The notes below the pieces were generated by a model. The model saw only the letters and a program-made list of their open reading frames with translations. It was not told the DNA's origin and did no database searches. Positions 27,601 to 36,976 of a DNA stretch of 64,000 bases are shown here, piece by piece; the stretch's first letter is position 1, and each line of letters opens with the position of its first letter. Made by a program: the position numbers and the translations under genes. Source of the stretch: Tetrahymena elliotti 4EA (Eukaryota > Ciliophora > Oligohymenophorea > Hymenostomatida > Tetrahymenidae); the NCBI GenBank assembly GCA_000231825.2, contig JH720307.1, positions 954,880 through 1,018,879 of the forward strand. The letters run 5' to 3'.

Positions 27601-27672
27601 GGGGCCATCCGGGGATTGAACCCGGGACCTCTCGTACCCAAAACGAGAATCATACCACTAGACCAATAGCCC
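27601..27672 (-). tRNA. tRNA-Pro (TGG)
   Basis: On the minus strand the sequence begins GGGCTATTGGTCTAG and folds into a full cloverleaf. The anticodon arm is CTCGT/ACGAG with loop TTTGGGT, giving anticodon TGG. The T arm CCGGG-TTCAATC-CCCGG is perfect. It differs from the other Pro copies in the acceptor stem (GGGCTAT paired with ATGGCCC, including one G-U pair). A T run (AAAAA on the plus strand) follows the 3' end, as expected for RNA polymerase III termination. Confidence 0.93.
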
Positions 27673-27879
27673 GTAAGTTATTAGTTATATTCTATTTTCA
27701 ATCAAGATATATTTGGAACTGAGATGCTACTTGTAACAATTATGTTTTTTTAAGAATTTGAGAAAATATTTTAATTTTTTAGAGCATTAAAAGTAAAATT
27801 TTGTAAAATATATAATTATCAATAAATATTATTTGAAATATAAAATTATTTTGAATTTCATTTCAATCAAAAAGAAAAA

Positions 27880-27951
27880 GGGGCAATCCGGGGATTGAAC
27901 CCGGGACCTCTCGTACCCAAAACGAGAATCATACCACTAGACCAATTGCCC
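27880..27951 (-). tRNA. tRNA-Pro (TGG)
   Basis: Cloverleaf with acceptor GGGCAAT/ATTGCCC, anticodon loop TTTGGGT (TGG) and T arm CCGGG-TTCAATC-CCCGG. A T run follows the 3' end. Its body is the same as the other main-type Pro copies in the cluster. Confidence 0.95.
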
Positions 27952-28065
27952 TTAAGTTAATATTGCTTCTTAGATTTGAAAAAAGAAATACTGAAATACA
28001 AAAGTGGATATCAAAATTTTAATACGGGTATCTATTTTTTAAAATAAAATATACTATTACAAAAA

Positions 28066-28136
28066 GGGGCAATCCAGGAATCGAACCTGGATCTCTCGAA
28101 CTGGAGACGAGAATCATACCTTTAGACTAATCGCCC
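28066..28136 (-). tRNA. Trp-type tRNA (CCA anticodon), diverged copy
   Basis: A 71-base tRNA-like sequence with acceptor GGGCGAT/ATTGCCC and T arm CCAGG-TTCGATT-CCTGG. The anticodon loop is CTCCAGT, giving CCA (Trp). The closing pair of the anticodon stem is T-T, and the D arm is one base shorter than in its neighbours. It may be a weakly functional copy or a pseudogene. A T run follows the 3' end. Confidence 0.65.
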
Positions 28137-28611
28137 TGTTTTATATATTCTTTTTTTTCTTATAGACAGAAAAGGGATTCAAATAGAGAATAGAATAAGT
28201 TATTTAAAATTCCTAACTTAATTTAATAGTAATATTATTTTAATTATAAAATAGTATAATATTTTGTAAACAATGTAATTCAGCAATCTAATCTCTATTT
28301 CTTAATTTTGAGGCAGGAGTAGTCTCTACAATTGACATATTTTTTCATATATATTTACATAATAAAAATAAAGTATTTATTTTCTGAACAAATAAACTTA
28401 AATCTTAAGAATTCAACTAAAATAAATATTTTTTTTTTTTTATTTCTTTAATGATATTAAGTAATAAAACTCTAAAAATTAGTCTTAAAAAATTTAGTTT
28501 TTACATACACTCTTTTGAGCTCACTTTCGTTTTGCAAACAATAGTTAAAGTGGATACTAAATTTTTTATTTTGATAATAAATTTTAAAAATAATCGAATA
28601 TTGTTCAAAAA

Positions 28612-28683
28612 GGGGCAATCCAGGAATCGAACCTGGATCTCTCGATATGGAGCTGAGAATCCTACCTAATAGACCAATTGCCC
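28612..28683 (-). tRNA. Trp-type tRNA (CCA anticodon), probably degenerate
   Basis: Cloverleaf with acceptor GGGCAAT/ATTGCCC and T arm CCAGG-TTCGATT-CCTGG. The anticodon loop is CTCCATA, so position 37 is T where tRNAs normally carry a purine. The anticodon stem CTCAG/TCGAG has an A-C mismatch. These defects suggest a decaying tRNA-Trp copy. A T run follows the 3' end. Confidence 0.55.
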
Positions 28684-28989
28684 TGTTATATATTTTAACT
28701 ACTTTTATTTTTGCAGAAAAAGAGATTCAAATTTAAAAAGAGAATTACCTATTTAAATTTGCTGAGTTTAAAGCAAATAAACTAAATTTTATGAAATACA
28801 ATTAAAATAAATATTTTATCTGATTTATTTAAAAACATTTATAATAAAAATAATAAAATATTTTTATTAAAAATTCTGGTTGTTAGAGATAAATTATTTT
28901 GAATTCCCTATGGTTTTTGTATATAAGTAGTTAAAGTGGATACTAAATTTTTAATTTGGATAATAATTAATCTAATATTTTTACAAAAA

Positions 28990-29061
28990 GGGGCAATCCA
29001 GGAATCGAACCTGGATCTCTCGATCTGGAGCCGAGAATCCTACCAAATAGACCAATCGCCC
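28990..29061 (-). tRNA. tRNA-Trp (CCA)
   Basis: Acceptor GGGCGAT/ATTGCCC, anticodon stem CTCGG/TCGAG closed by one G-U pair, loop CTCCAGA with anticodon CCA. This loop is the canonical eukaryotic tRNA-Trp loop. The T arm CCAGG-TTCGATT-CCTGG is perfect and a T run follows. It is the best formed of the three CCA copies and so the likeliest functional tRNA-Trp here. The discriminator base is C, as in the neighbouring Pro tRNAs. Confidence 0.85.
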
Positions 29062-29442
29062 AGTTTATATCTTAACTTCTTTTATTTTTGCAGGAAAATA
29101 GCAAAATCTAATTCAAAAAAGTAAAGTTAACAATTTAATGATTTTTATTCAAACAATAAAAAAATTACTCCTATATCTTTGATTATATTCAATTTGAAAT
29201 ATTTTTTTCACAACTAAAGCTAAAACTATTCTAAACTAAAAACTTATGAATGTCTTAGGAATTTTTTTAGTGAGGAACAAATTCAAAAAAATAACAATCA
29301 AATAAAAAATTAGAATTTTAATTTTTTGATGAAAATAAGTTTAAAATTTTTTGTTTGAAAAATTGAATTAATTCAACTCTCAATTTACTGAATTATTTTT
29401 ATTAAAAAACTAAAATATAATTATTTTTAAATTATTTAAAAA

Positions 29443-29514
29443 GGGGCAATCCGGGGATTGAACCCGGGACCTCTCGTACCCAAAACGAGAATCATACCAC
29501 TAGACCAATTGCCC
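29443..29514 (-). tRNA. tRNA-Pro (TGG)
   Basis: Same body as the Pro copy at 27880-27951: acceptor GGGCAAT/ATTGCCC, loop TTTGGGT, perfect T arm, T run after the 3' end. It begins a run of four tRNA units spaced about 200 bases apart with similar spacers. Confidence 0.95.
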
Positions 29515-29641
29515 TTAAGTTGATAATTATCTTTCCTGCATTTACAGGGAAGAATCAAAATTCTAAGGAAATTAATAAATAAATAATTCTTTACTTAATT
29601 AATGAAAAGAATTTTTTTATTAACATAATTTTCCATAAAAA

Positions 29642-29713
29642 GGGGCAATCCGGGGATTGAACCCGGGACCTCTCGTACCCAAAACGAGAATCATACCACT
29701 AGACCAATTGCCC
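29642..29713 (-). tRNA. tRNA-Pro (TGG)
   Basis: Same as the preceding Pro copy in every arm. The 5' flank (TTAAGTTGATAATTAT on the plus strand after the gene) is shared with it, so the spacer was duplicated with the gene. Confidence 0.95.
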
Positions 29714-29846
29714 TTAAGTTGATAATTATATTTCCAACTTTTACTGGGAAGAATCAAAATCTTTACAAATTAATAAATTAGTAATGTGTTTTATTATTTT
29801 CTCTTTAATAAGTATTCAATAGTTTGTATAAAATTTTTAAGAAAAA

Positions 29847-29918
29847 TGGGCAATCCGAGAATCGAACCCGGGACCTCTCACACCCGAACCGAGAATCATG
29901 CCACTAGACTAATTGCCC
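29847..29918 (-). tRNA. tRNA-Pro (CGG), diverged
   Basis: Acceptor GGGCAAT/ATTGCCC with discriminator A instead of C. Anticodon loop TTCGGGT gives CGG (Pro). The anticodon stem CTCGG/GTGAG has a G-G mismatch at its loop end and a G-U pair; the T arm CCGGG-TTCGATT-CTCGG has one G-U pair. It sits within the ~200-base unit repeat of the TGG genes, so it probably arose from one of them. The mismatch leaves its function uncertain. Confidence 0.7.
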
Positions 29919-30048
29919 TTAAGCTAATAATCATTTTTCCCGCTTTTACAGGGAAGAATAAAAATTATAAGGAAATGAATAAATAAATAATTCTTTACTT
30001 AATTAATGAAAAGAGGAATTTTTTAAATAACATAATTTTCCATAAAAA

Positions 30049-30120
30049 GGGGCAATCCGGGGATTGAACCCGGGACCTCTCGTACCCAAAACGAGAATCA
30101 TACCACTAGACCAATTGCCC
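30049..30120 (-). tRNA. tRNA-Pro (TGG)
   Basis: Same sequence as the main Pro type, with loop TTTGGGT and a T run after the 3' end. The spacer on its downstream side (29919-30048) closely resembles 29515-29641. Confidence 0.95.
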
Positions 30121-30445
30121 TAAAGTTATTAATAGTTCTTTTATTTTTTACAGAAAAGGTGGAAGAAATTTACTTTTAAAAAGCTGTTAATACAAATTTA
30201 AGTAAGTTAAACAATTTTATAATAGATTTTTAAATTAAATATATATTATAGGTATTTATTTAAGCAAATGGTTAATCTGAAAGTGAATTTCGACCTCTTA
30301 TTCTAAATTAATAATATTGTAATAAAAGAAACTATTTATTTGACAAAGAGTCTTATCATAAAGATTCTAAGAAATAGTTATTAAAAGTTATTTTATTTAA
30401 ACAATCAAAGAAACTTATTAAAATGTTTAAAAATGAAGAAATTTA

Positions 30446-30511
30446 AGGTAAAAGGAATCAAACCTAGGATCTCTAATTTTCAAAACAATAATCCTGCAGC
30501 CAGAATAGCCC
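30446..30511 (-). pseudogene. Decayed tRNA remnant
   Basis: On the minus strand a recognisable but degraded tRNA: GGGCTATTCTGGCTG at the 5' side, a weak T arm TAGG-TTTGATT-CCT, and an acceptor 3' strand that no longer pairs. The anticodon region is TTTTGAAAA and cannot be assigned. It lies in line with the functional copies and is best read as a dead member of the cluster. Confidence 0.5.
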
Positions 30512-30750
30512 TTAAAACAATGACTATTTTATGAGGGGAAGAATGTGAAAGTAAATTAATTTTAAATTATATTAACAAAAAAATAAAATTTATGGAAATA
30601 TCTTTTGCTTTATCAAATTGTTAATTACTTCAAATTTGCAATTTTGCTAATCTTAAAAATTAAAAGGATTCATTCTTACATTTATTTACTGAATAAATTA
30701 ATTGAAACAATATGTTCTTAATAATAAATTACCTTTATTTAAAATAAAAA

Positions 30751-30822
30751 GGGGCAATCCGGGGATTGAACCCGGGACCTCTCGTACCCAAAACGAGAAT
30801 CATACCACTAGACCAATTGCCC
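30751..30822 (-). tRNA. tRNA-Pro (TGG)
   Basis: Same body as the other main-type Pro genes (GGGCAAT/ATTGCCC, loop TTTGGGT, perfect T arm, T run after the 3' end). It is the last tRNA of the cluster. Confidence 0.95.
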
Positions 30823-31237
30823 TAAATGTTGATAATTATAAGGAGAATTTAAGTGATATAAAGCAGAAAATTAAATTAGCTTGAAGTTTTAAAACAATAA
30901 ATAATTAAGTTGAGAAAATTTATTTCCATAAAAAATTTTTTCTTTTAACTTTAAGTTTTACAAAGATAACTAATTATACCTTAAAGAAAAAAGTAACAAA
31001 TTAGAAAATTAAAATTATTTAAAAATCAAAATTTAAAAAATTTTTGGTATGATCAACTTTAGTATTAATATCTTTGATAATTAGCTTTTATTTTTTGATT
31101 TTTGTTTGTTTATTTGTTTATTTTTCATTTTTAAGTTTGTATATGTTTATTTTTATTTTATTTAGCTATTTAGTTTAATATTTTTTTTTTTTAATTTTAT
31201 TTGATTTTTCTTTTTAATCTTTTTCTTTTTTCTATAG

Positions 31238-31928
31238 CTTCTTAAGTGTCTCTTCTTAGTTGTGCTCTCTGCAGGCATTGAGTTACCTAGGGGAATAAGA
31301 CTATATGGAAGTCTGCCCGATTCGCGCAAGGTTAGATTTCAGCAAGAGAGTATCTTTTGATAAAATTTTGTAAGGTTTTAGAGAATTCTTTTTCAAAGGG
31401 GATTGGATGGTGCAATTTGGTGGTGGTTTGAAATATTTTTCCCTAAAAAACTTATAAGAATTTCTAAAACCTTCAAAAATGTATCATTAGCATACAGTCT
31501 TAAAAATCTTAAACTTAGGACTCCTCAAGCAGTTTTTCCTTTTTATTTAAGGGAATAAGATTGCTACTTTCTTGATATTACAAGAAAGAAATGATAAATA
31601 ATATCTGGCATTTAAATATTAATAAAAGTTTAAAAATCAGTTTCATAAGCTTAATCTTTAGGAAATATTTCTTAACTCGTATGGTTACTATTTCTCTTTA
31701 CTTTAATAATTATCTTCATTTTTCTCTATTAAATACTTGGGGTTAAGGAGTACGATGGACATAACGGGCTTTAAATTTGAAGATTAATTTTCATAGTTAG
31801 AGACAATAGGCCATACAAAGTTAATACTCATTTCAGATTTAGTAAACTACTCAGGATCAAATAACCTTTTTATTTAAATGTATCTCCATTAGAAAGAATT
31901 TATTTAAAATTTTTATGTAAAAAACTGA
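31238..31928 (+). CDS. Orphan open frame in a higher-GC island
   Basis: I do not recognise this sequence. A TGA-free frame runs from an acceptor-like TTTTCTATAG (ending 31237) to TGA at 31926-31928; the first ATG is at 31305, giving 207 codons. The stretch 31240-31440 is clearly richer in G and C than its surroundings, as coding sequence is in this window, and the product contains mixed segments such as GFREFFFKGDWMVQFGGG. There is no known domain. It may be a real gene whose 5' exon I cannot place, a fragment of a lost gene, or chance. The poly-T tract just upstream would suit an intron end. Confidence 0.35.
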
Positions 31929-32537
31929 AGAGGGCTTGGAGTTGAATCGATCATTTTTCTGGGAATTAAAAAATGTTTTAAATAAATTCTAATCCTTATA
32001 TGATATTACTTATCATTTACAAGCTTTTTAGTTTTTATCTTTTATTTTTTTAATTAAATATTTATAATTCAAAAAGCCCTTGTTTTTGATTTTTCAAAAT
32101 TCTTTCTATTCTCAAAGAAAATTCATCAAATTTAATTTTGGGTGGAAAAAAGAGTTCAAAAAATTAATTCAATAAAGCTCCTTTGATATTGGAATCAACC
32201 AAATAGTTTCTAATTACCTTTAATTAATAACTCTAAGTATTTCCTTTCTTCAAAACCTGAAATGCTCAATAGCTAAAATAGAATCTGTATTTAAAAATGA
32301 GAAATTTTTGTAATTATGAATTGGCTTGTTAGAAATCAAAGTAAAGTCAATTTTAAAATAATTTTTCAAATTTTATTAAGATTAGTTAATAAATCAGATA
32401 GATAAAAAAAATGACTATTCGATATTTCAAGGAAAAAATGAAAACTCACTTCCTTTATCCTCTGTTTATAATTTAACTATGACTTAACTTCAAACATAAA
32501 TATCAAAAAATGATAATTATAAAAAGTTTTCTTAGTA

Positions 32538-32840
32538 ATGGGAAGAGTGAACTAATACTGCCTTAAGTTATTGTAAATTATTTTAATCATTTCTGAGATA
32601 AGTATTGCTGATATCATTATCATTAGTACTATTGCATTGTTTATGTTATTAGCAATAATTGAAGGAGGATTAGCTGGTAATTATGGTTGTTAAGAATTTA
32701 TTTTAGAATATCTTATTTCATTTTTATTGGGTTATTTCCTAGAATAGATTTATTGTTTTAAATATTAAAAAGTCCATTATTAGGGTTGTAAGATTTTAAT
32801 TAGCCTTAACCAAATTAAGAATTTCATTAGCCTAAATTGA
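32538..32840 (+). CDS. Possible small membrane protein (100 aa)
   Basis: Single ciliate-code frame from ATG at 32538 to TGA at 32838-32840. The predicted product has two hydrophobic stretches, one around residues 25-50 (including SIADIIIISTIALFMLLAII) and one around 60-80, separated by EGGLAGNYGCQ. The glycine-containing centre is less AT-biased than the flanks. No family is recognised. AT-rich noncoding DNA often translates into hydrophobic residues, so this may be fortuitous. Confidence 0.2.
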
Positions 32841-33479
32841 ATTGAGCATTTGAATTTTTTCAAAATTAAAGGTTTTATTGACTTGGAATTGATAAGGAAA
32901 TAGAATTCAAATTTTGATTTTGCTTCAAAGAATTTTATTAGAATCAAGTGTATTTATAATCTAGCTAATGTTAAACTTATTGCTATTAATTTAGGAATAA
33001 CAATTCATGTTCTATAATATTTAATTTCCTAAAAAACTATCTGCAGGTACATTAGTACGAAGGGTAAAACTGTGAATTAATATTCAGGGGACTAAATGTT
33101 TTATCCATTCAGAAAATTAGAGCTTACTATCTATTATCTGTATTAAATTGGATTTAAATTCTTTTCTTTAATTTGAATTTAATATTTACAGCATTTTTTG
33201 TTAGAATTAGATAAGCTTTCATTGAGCTATTTTTTACTGATTTTTTATCTTACAGTCATTCCAATTCATTTATTCTGTTAAAGATAAAAAAAATTAAAGG
33301 AAACAGATTTTTATTGTTTTTTGAAATAAATATGATACTTAAAATAATAAAAATATTAATTTTTCTAAAAAATTAGCTGATTAAAATTAGAAAAAGATTT
33401 GTTGTTAATATAAATTAAATAAATTTTCTAAATAATATCTTCGATTTTTTTACAAAGATAATTTTATCTAAATGCTCAA

Positions 33480-34230
33480 TAAAAATTTAAAATTTTGACA
33501 TAAATGTTATTAATTATTTTTTGACTTCATAATAATTCATTTCTCTTTATTCTTTATTGTGTAAAATATTTGATTTTGTTAGACTTAATTTTGTAATCTA
33601 TTTATGTTTGATAAAATTATGTAAAATTGATATTAAAAATTAGGATATTAATATTAACAATTTTTCTATTTTTTTCTTAAAATTTGATAATTTAAGGAGA
33701 TATTAAACACTTTTAAACATTTCAAATCATATCCCTAGTTAGTAATAAATCAGATTTTACATTCTTTATATTAGATAAAACAATATTAAATAATTAAAAA
33801 TTTGGATATTAATATGTACGATCTCAATGATTTTATTTTTTTCTTAAATTTTGATATTTTAATTAGAAATTAAACAATTTCTGAACAACTTAATTGCCAA
33901 ATTAATAAAATAAATTTTTATCAGTTTTCATAGAATATTAAAATATGATACAAAATTTTAAAATCCAAAATTTAAAGTTCAAGACATTACCATTCCAAGT
34001 TTCTTTAATTTTAGTTTTATTATTGGATATTGTAAATTTTTAATATTAATTAAAACTATTTATTTTGTCTAATAAACCGATCGTATTTCTTAATGAGTAT
34101 CCATCTACTATTTATTATTGATTAAAGATTGTAAAATAAATATTAGAAATTGTGATGTAAATATTATTTATGATTTTTTGTAAATTCAAATAATTTAATA
34201 AGATATTGAATGAAAACACTTCTTTTCTAT
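33480..34230. repeat. Diverged ~160-base repeats
   Basis: Related blocks recur: TTTTTCTTAAAATTTGATAA near 33672 and TTTTTCTTAAATTTTGATAT near 33830, about 159 bases apart, each preceded by a GATATTAATAT-like block and followed by GAxATTAAAC. A more diverged copy lies near 34128-34215. The similarity is by eye only; the copies are old and AT-rich. Confidence 0.4.
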
Positions 34231-34398
34231 TTTGATTGATTTTTTTTATTTTCATTTAATCAGGATAAAAGGAAATTAATAAATAAGAAGGAGGGGAGGG
34301 GAATTCCAATTCAAAAAAATAAAATACAAAAAAATTTTATAATTAATTTTTCTCTAACTAAAAGTTATTTGTTTTGTAATATAAAGGGCTAAGTTTTT

Positions 34399-35450
34399 AA
34401 TGGATATTTACAGCCTGGTCCCGGTTGTTTCAGGATTTCTCCCACAAGAAGTGTCACACTATCTGATGCATTCAGCTGAGTTTTTAAAAATTCCAGTGGC
34501 TAGTTTTTTAAGGCAAGATAATACAAAGGATAGTTAACAAACTTCCTTGCGTGTCTTAACATGGGTCAAATGTGAAAACATTTGCTATCCCATATACGAG
34601 GCAATAGGAAAGAATAAACTCTTTTCTATTAAGTTTTTTGAGAGATTAAGGCTGCAAGAGTTCACATTTGCGCAAACCAAATAAAGAAATAAGTTGCAGG
34701 ACATCAGATTTAGTGCTTTCATCACCAACACAATCTAATTGGAGAGGTGAAGAGATGTACTCAAAGAAGATTTGTTCTATAATGCAAATTATGCAATCTT
34801 TTTTGTGCAGGGCATGCTTCACAGAAAGCATAAAGCAAGAGGCTATAAACTCTAAGTTTTTAATGTAAATGTGAATATTCTCAGCCTTCTTCTCCTTCCT
34901 TGAAAGCTGTAGTCTATCTGCTACATGCTTTTTCCCCCTACCTATTCTTTCAATAGAAGGAAGCGTGGTAAACCCAGCTGAAATTAGGAGACACTTTAAT
35001 AGATATGGTGTTGTCTTAGCTCTTCAGTAGTAAGGTAGATTCTTGAAGGTTTCTAGGGGCAGAAATCAAAGTATTAGAGGTCTTTCAAACCCTTTACCTC
35101 TAATACTTGATGGCATTCTCTATCTGATTCATTAAGGCTATAGTTGTTCTTTGATTCAAATTCTTTCTGAGAAGGAGATGAAACCATCTATAGTTCGATT
35201 GCTGATGATTTAGATTTGTTGTCACCTGCTCTTAGAAATACGATAATAGGTCTATCTGAAAAAAACAGCTAAAGACTTCATGCATTCTGAATCTCCATAA
35301 ATCTAACTGTGGTTTGTAAAAGAGAACCTCACGCTCAATGAAACTACAGTTAATAATTGGAAACAGAGAAATCCACAAAAGATGAAACTGATTGAATCCA
35401 AATAAGGAAAATCGCGTGCGAATGCTCCCCTTATGCAACAAATAATATTA
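34399..35450 (+). pseudogene. Higher-GC island, possible broken gene
   Basis: This kilobase is much less AT-rich than its surroundings (near 40% GC by eye), as coding DNA usually is here, yet no single frame covers it. One plus-strand frame begins at ATG 34399 and stops at TGA 34748-34750 (117 codons). Another plus frame is open from 34463 to about 35700 except for one TGA at 34875-34877; it includes stretches such as WRGEEMYSKKIC and ENLTLNETTVNNWK. Minus-strand frames of about 118 codons also exist. Strand and frame are therefore uncertain. It could be a decayed gene, a remnant of a mobile element, or a structured noncoding RNA. No domain is recognised. Confidence 0.3.
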
Positions 35451-35539
35451 AAACCTCTTTTTCCCATTTGTTTTATGTATTTTTTAAAAAATAAAATATA
35501 TTATTATTAGGCCATTTAACCTCAGATGATAGACTCCAC

Positions 35540-35760
35540 CACTATAAAAAAAATAAATGATAAAATCAAATAAAAATTAAAAATCAAATCAAATAAACAA
35601 ATAAAAAATCAGATAAAATTAAATAAATAAACAATCAGATAAAATAAAACTAACAGCACAACAAAAAACTAGAAAAATAAAACTAAATAGATAAATAAAA
35701 AAAAACAAAAAAATAAAATAAAATGAAACAAAAGAAATAAACACAAACAAAAAATAAATT
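35540..35760. repeat. A-rich low-complexity tract
   Basis: About 220 bases built from variations of AAATAAA, AATCA and AAACAA with almost no T runs on the plus strand. It directly follows the higher-GC island. The minus-strand translation is a run of F, I, L and S and is not a gene. Confidence 0.6.
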
Positions 35761-36976
35761 CGGAAATATAGAGATGTCATATTGCACGCATTTTTTTTTT
35801 CTAATAAGAATGATATATTCACTTTAGAATGAATCATAATACTAATTAATAAATATATGAGTGCTAATATTAATTTACTGAGATCAGAGATTTATTTACT
35901 TTAAGAACTCAAGCCACAGTTTAAAACTATTTAAATATATTGAAAAGATGAGTAAAAAATAAAGCAATTCACTTAAAAAAACTTTATTCTTTTGTGAGTT
36001 TCACTAAGTGTTTTAAAATAAATTTGTTTACCATTTTCTTAAGTTTCTTTATGTGATTTTTAAATAGATGAATACACTTCAAAGTATTATTAAAAATATC
36101 ATTTAAAAAAATATGAAAGAAAATAAAATTTGTTTAAAAATCCTAAAAATGAAAAACTTATTTATCACAAATCCTTTCAGAAAAAGAAGAAAATAATTTA
36201 ATCAAATTTGTGAAAAATTGTTTATAAAAAGATAATTTTGGAATCAAAGCTCAAAAATTAATTAATATTTTTAAAAAAAATGAAAGATTTTTTCATTATG
36301 TTTTCAATCAAAATTTTGTTGTCCTGTAGATTGATCAATGATTTGTGAAATGATAAAAATTTTTTAATTTAATCAAAGAATATCAATTTTTGAATTTTTC
36401 AGATTGTATGAAATCATAAAATTTCTTTCCCAATTTCCCAAAAGAAATTAAGGAATTGAAATTTACATAATTCCTTTTTAAAATAAAGAAACGACTGAGA
36501 TAAGAAAATAGTGAAAATCAAAAATTCAAAATTGAAAGAAAGAGGGAAAATTAAAATCTTTTGTAATGGACACATTTATTTGCGGAAGTACAAAATAATA
36601 ATCAATTTTTAAAGTAAAAAATGTAACAAAAAAATACAGAATTATAAGAAAGTATTTATTATCAACATTTATTTTGATATTTATACCTTAATAAAGAGTT
36701 ATTTGATTAAATAAGGGTAAGTAAGTGTTCTCACAGAATAAATTAGTGCAGTTTGAATATTTAAAGTAAGGAAATTATTATTTTTATATTTTTTTGATTT
36801 ATTTTATGTTTGCTTTTGAGTATTATTGTTTTAATGACTCAATATTTTCGGCAATGAATAGAAAGATAGAAAATTGAAATAAATTTAAATTTAATTCATT
36901 ATCAGTAAGGAATAATTTCATTTTTTAGTATGAGGTCTTTAGTTTACAATTATTTTATTTGCATTTATATTTTAAA
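35761..36976. other. AT-rich spacer
   Basis: Spacer up to the 3' end of the minus-strand kinase gene. No gene, RNA or clear repeat is seen. Confidence 0.55.

Larger units (their letters stand above)
29443..30120. repeat. Tandem ~200-base tRNA units
   Basis: Four tRNA genes start 199, 205 and 202 bases apart. The spacers share blocks such as GGGAAGAATCAAAA, AATTCTTTACTTAATTAATG and CATAATTTTCCATAAAAAGG. This is tandem duplication of gene plus spacer, with one unit now carrying a CGG anticodon. Confidence 0.85.

Noticed and set aside
28451..29124. Plus-strand open frames across 28451-28669 and 28936-29124, and similar ones at 29786 and 30702.
   Set aside because: They are antisense readings of the tRNA genes; the cloverleaf structure and T runs explain the sequence.
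34646..35441. Minus-strand frames in the higher-GC island that read as plausible proteins.
   Set aside because: Frames on both strands look equally protein-like at this base composition, so appearance alone cannot decide; kept only as an ambiguous island.
35619..35837. Minus-strand hydrophobic frame that looks like a membrane protein.
   Set aside because: It is the reverse reading of an A-rich low-complexity tract; F/I/L/Y runs follow automatically.
30823..36976. A search for a complete transposon, CRISPR-like array, rRNA, SRP RNA or telomerase RNA in the gene-poor interval.
   Set aside because: No terminal inverted repeats, regular short repeats or recognisable RNA core sequences were found by eye.
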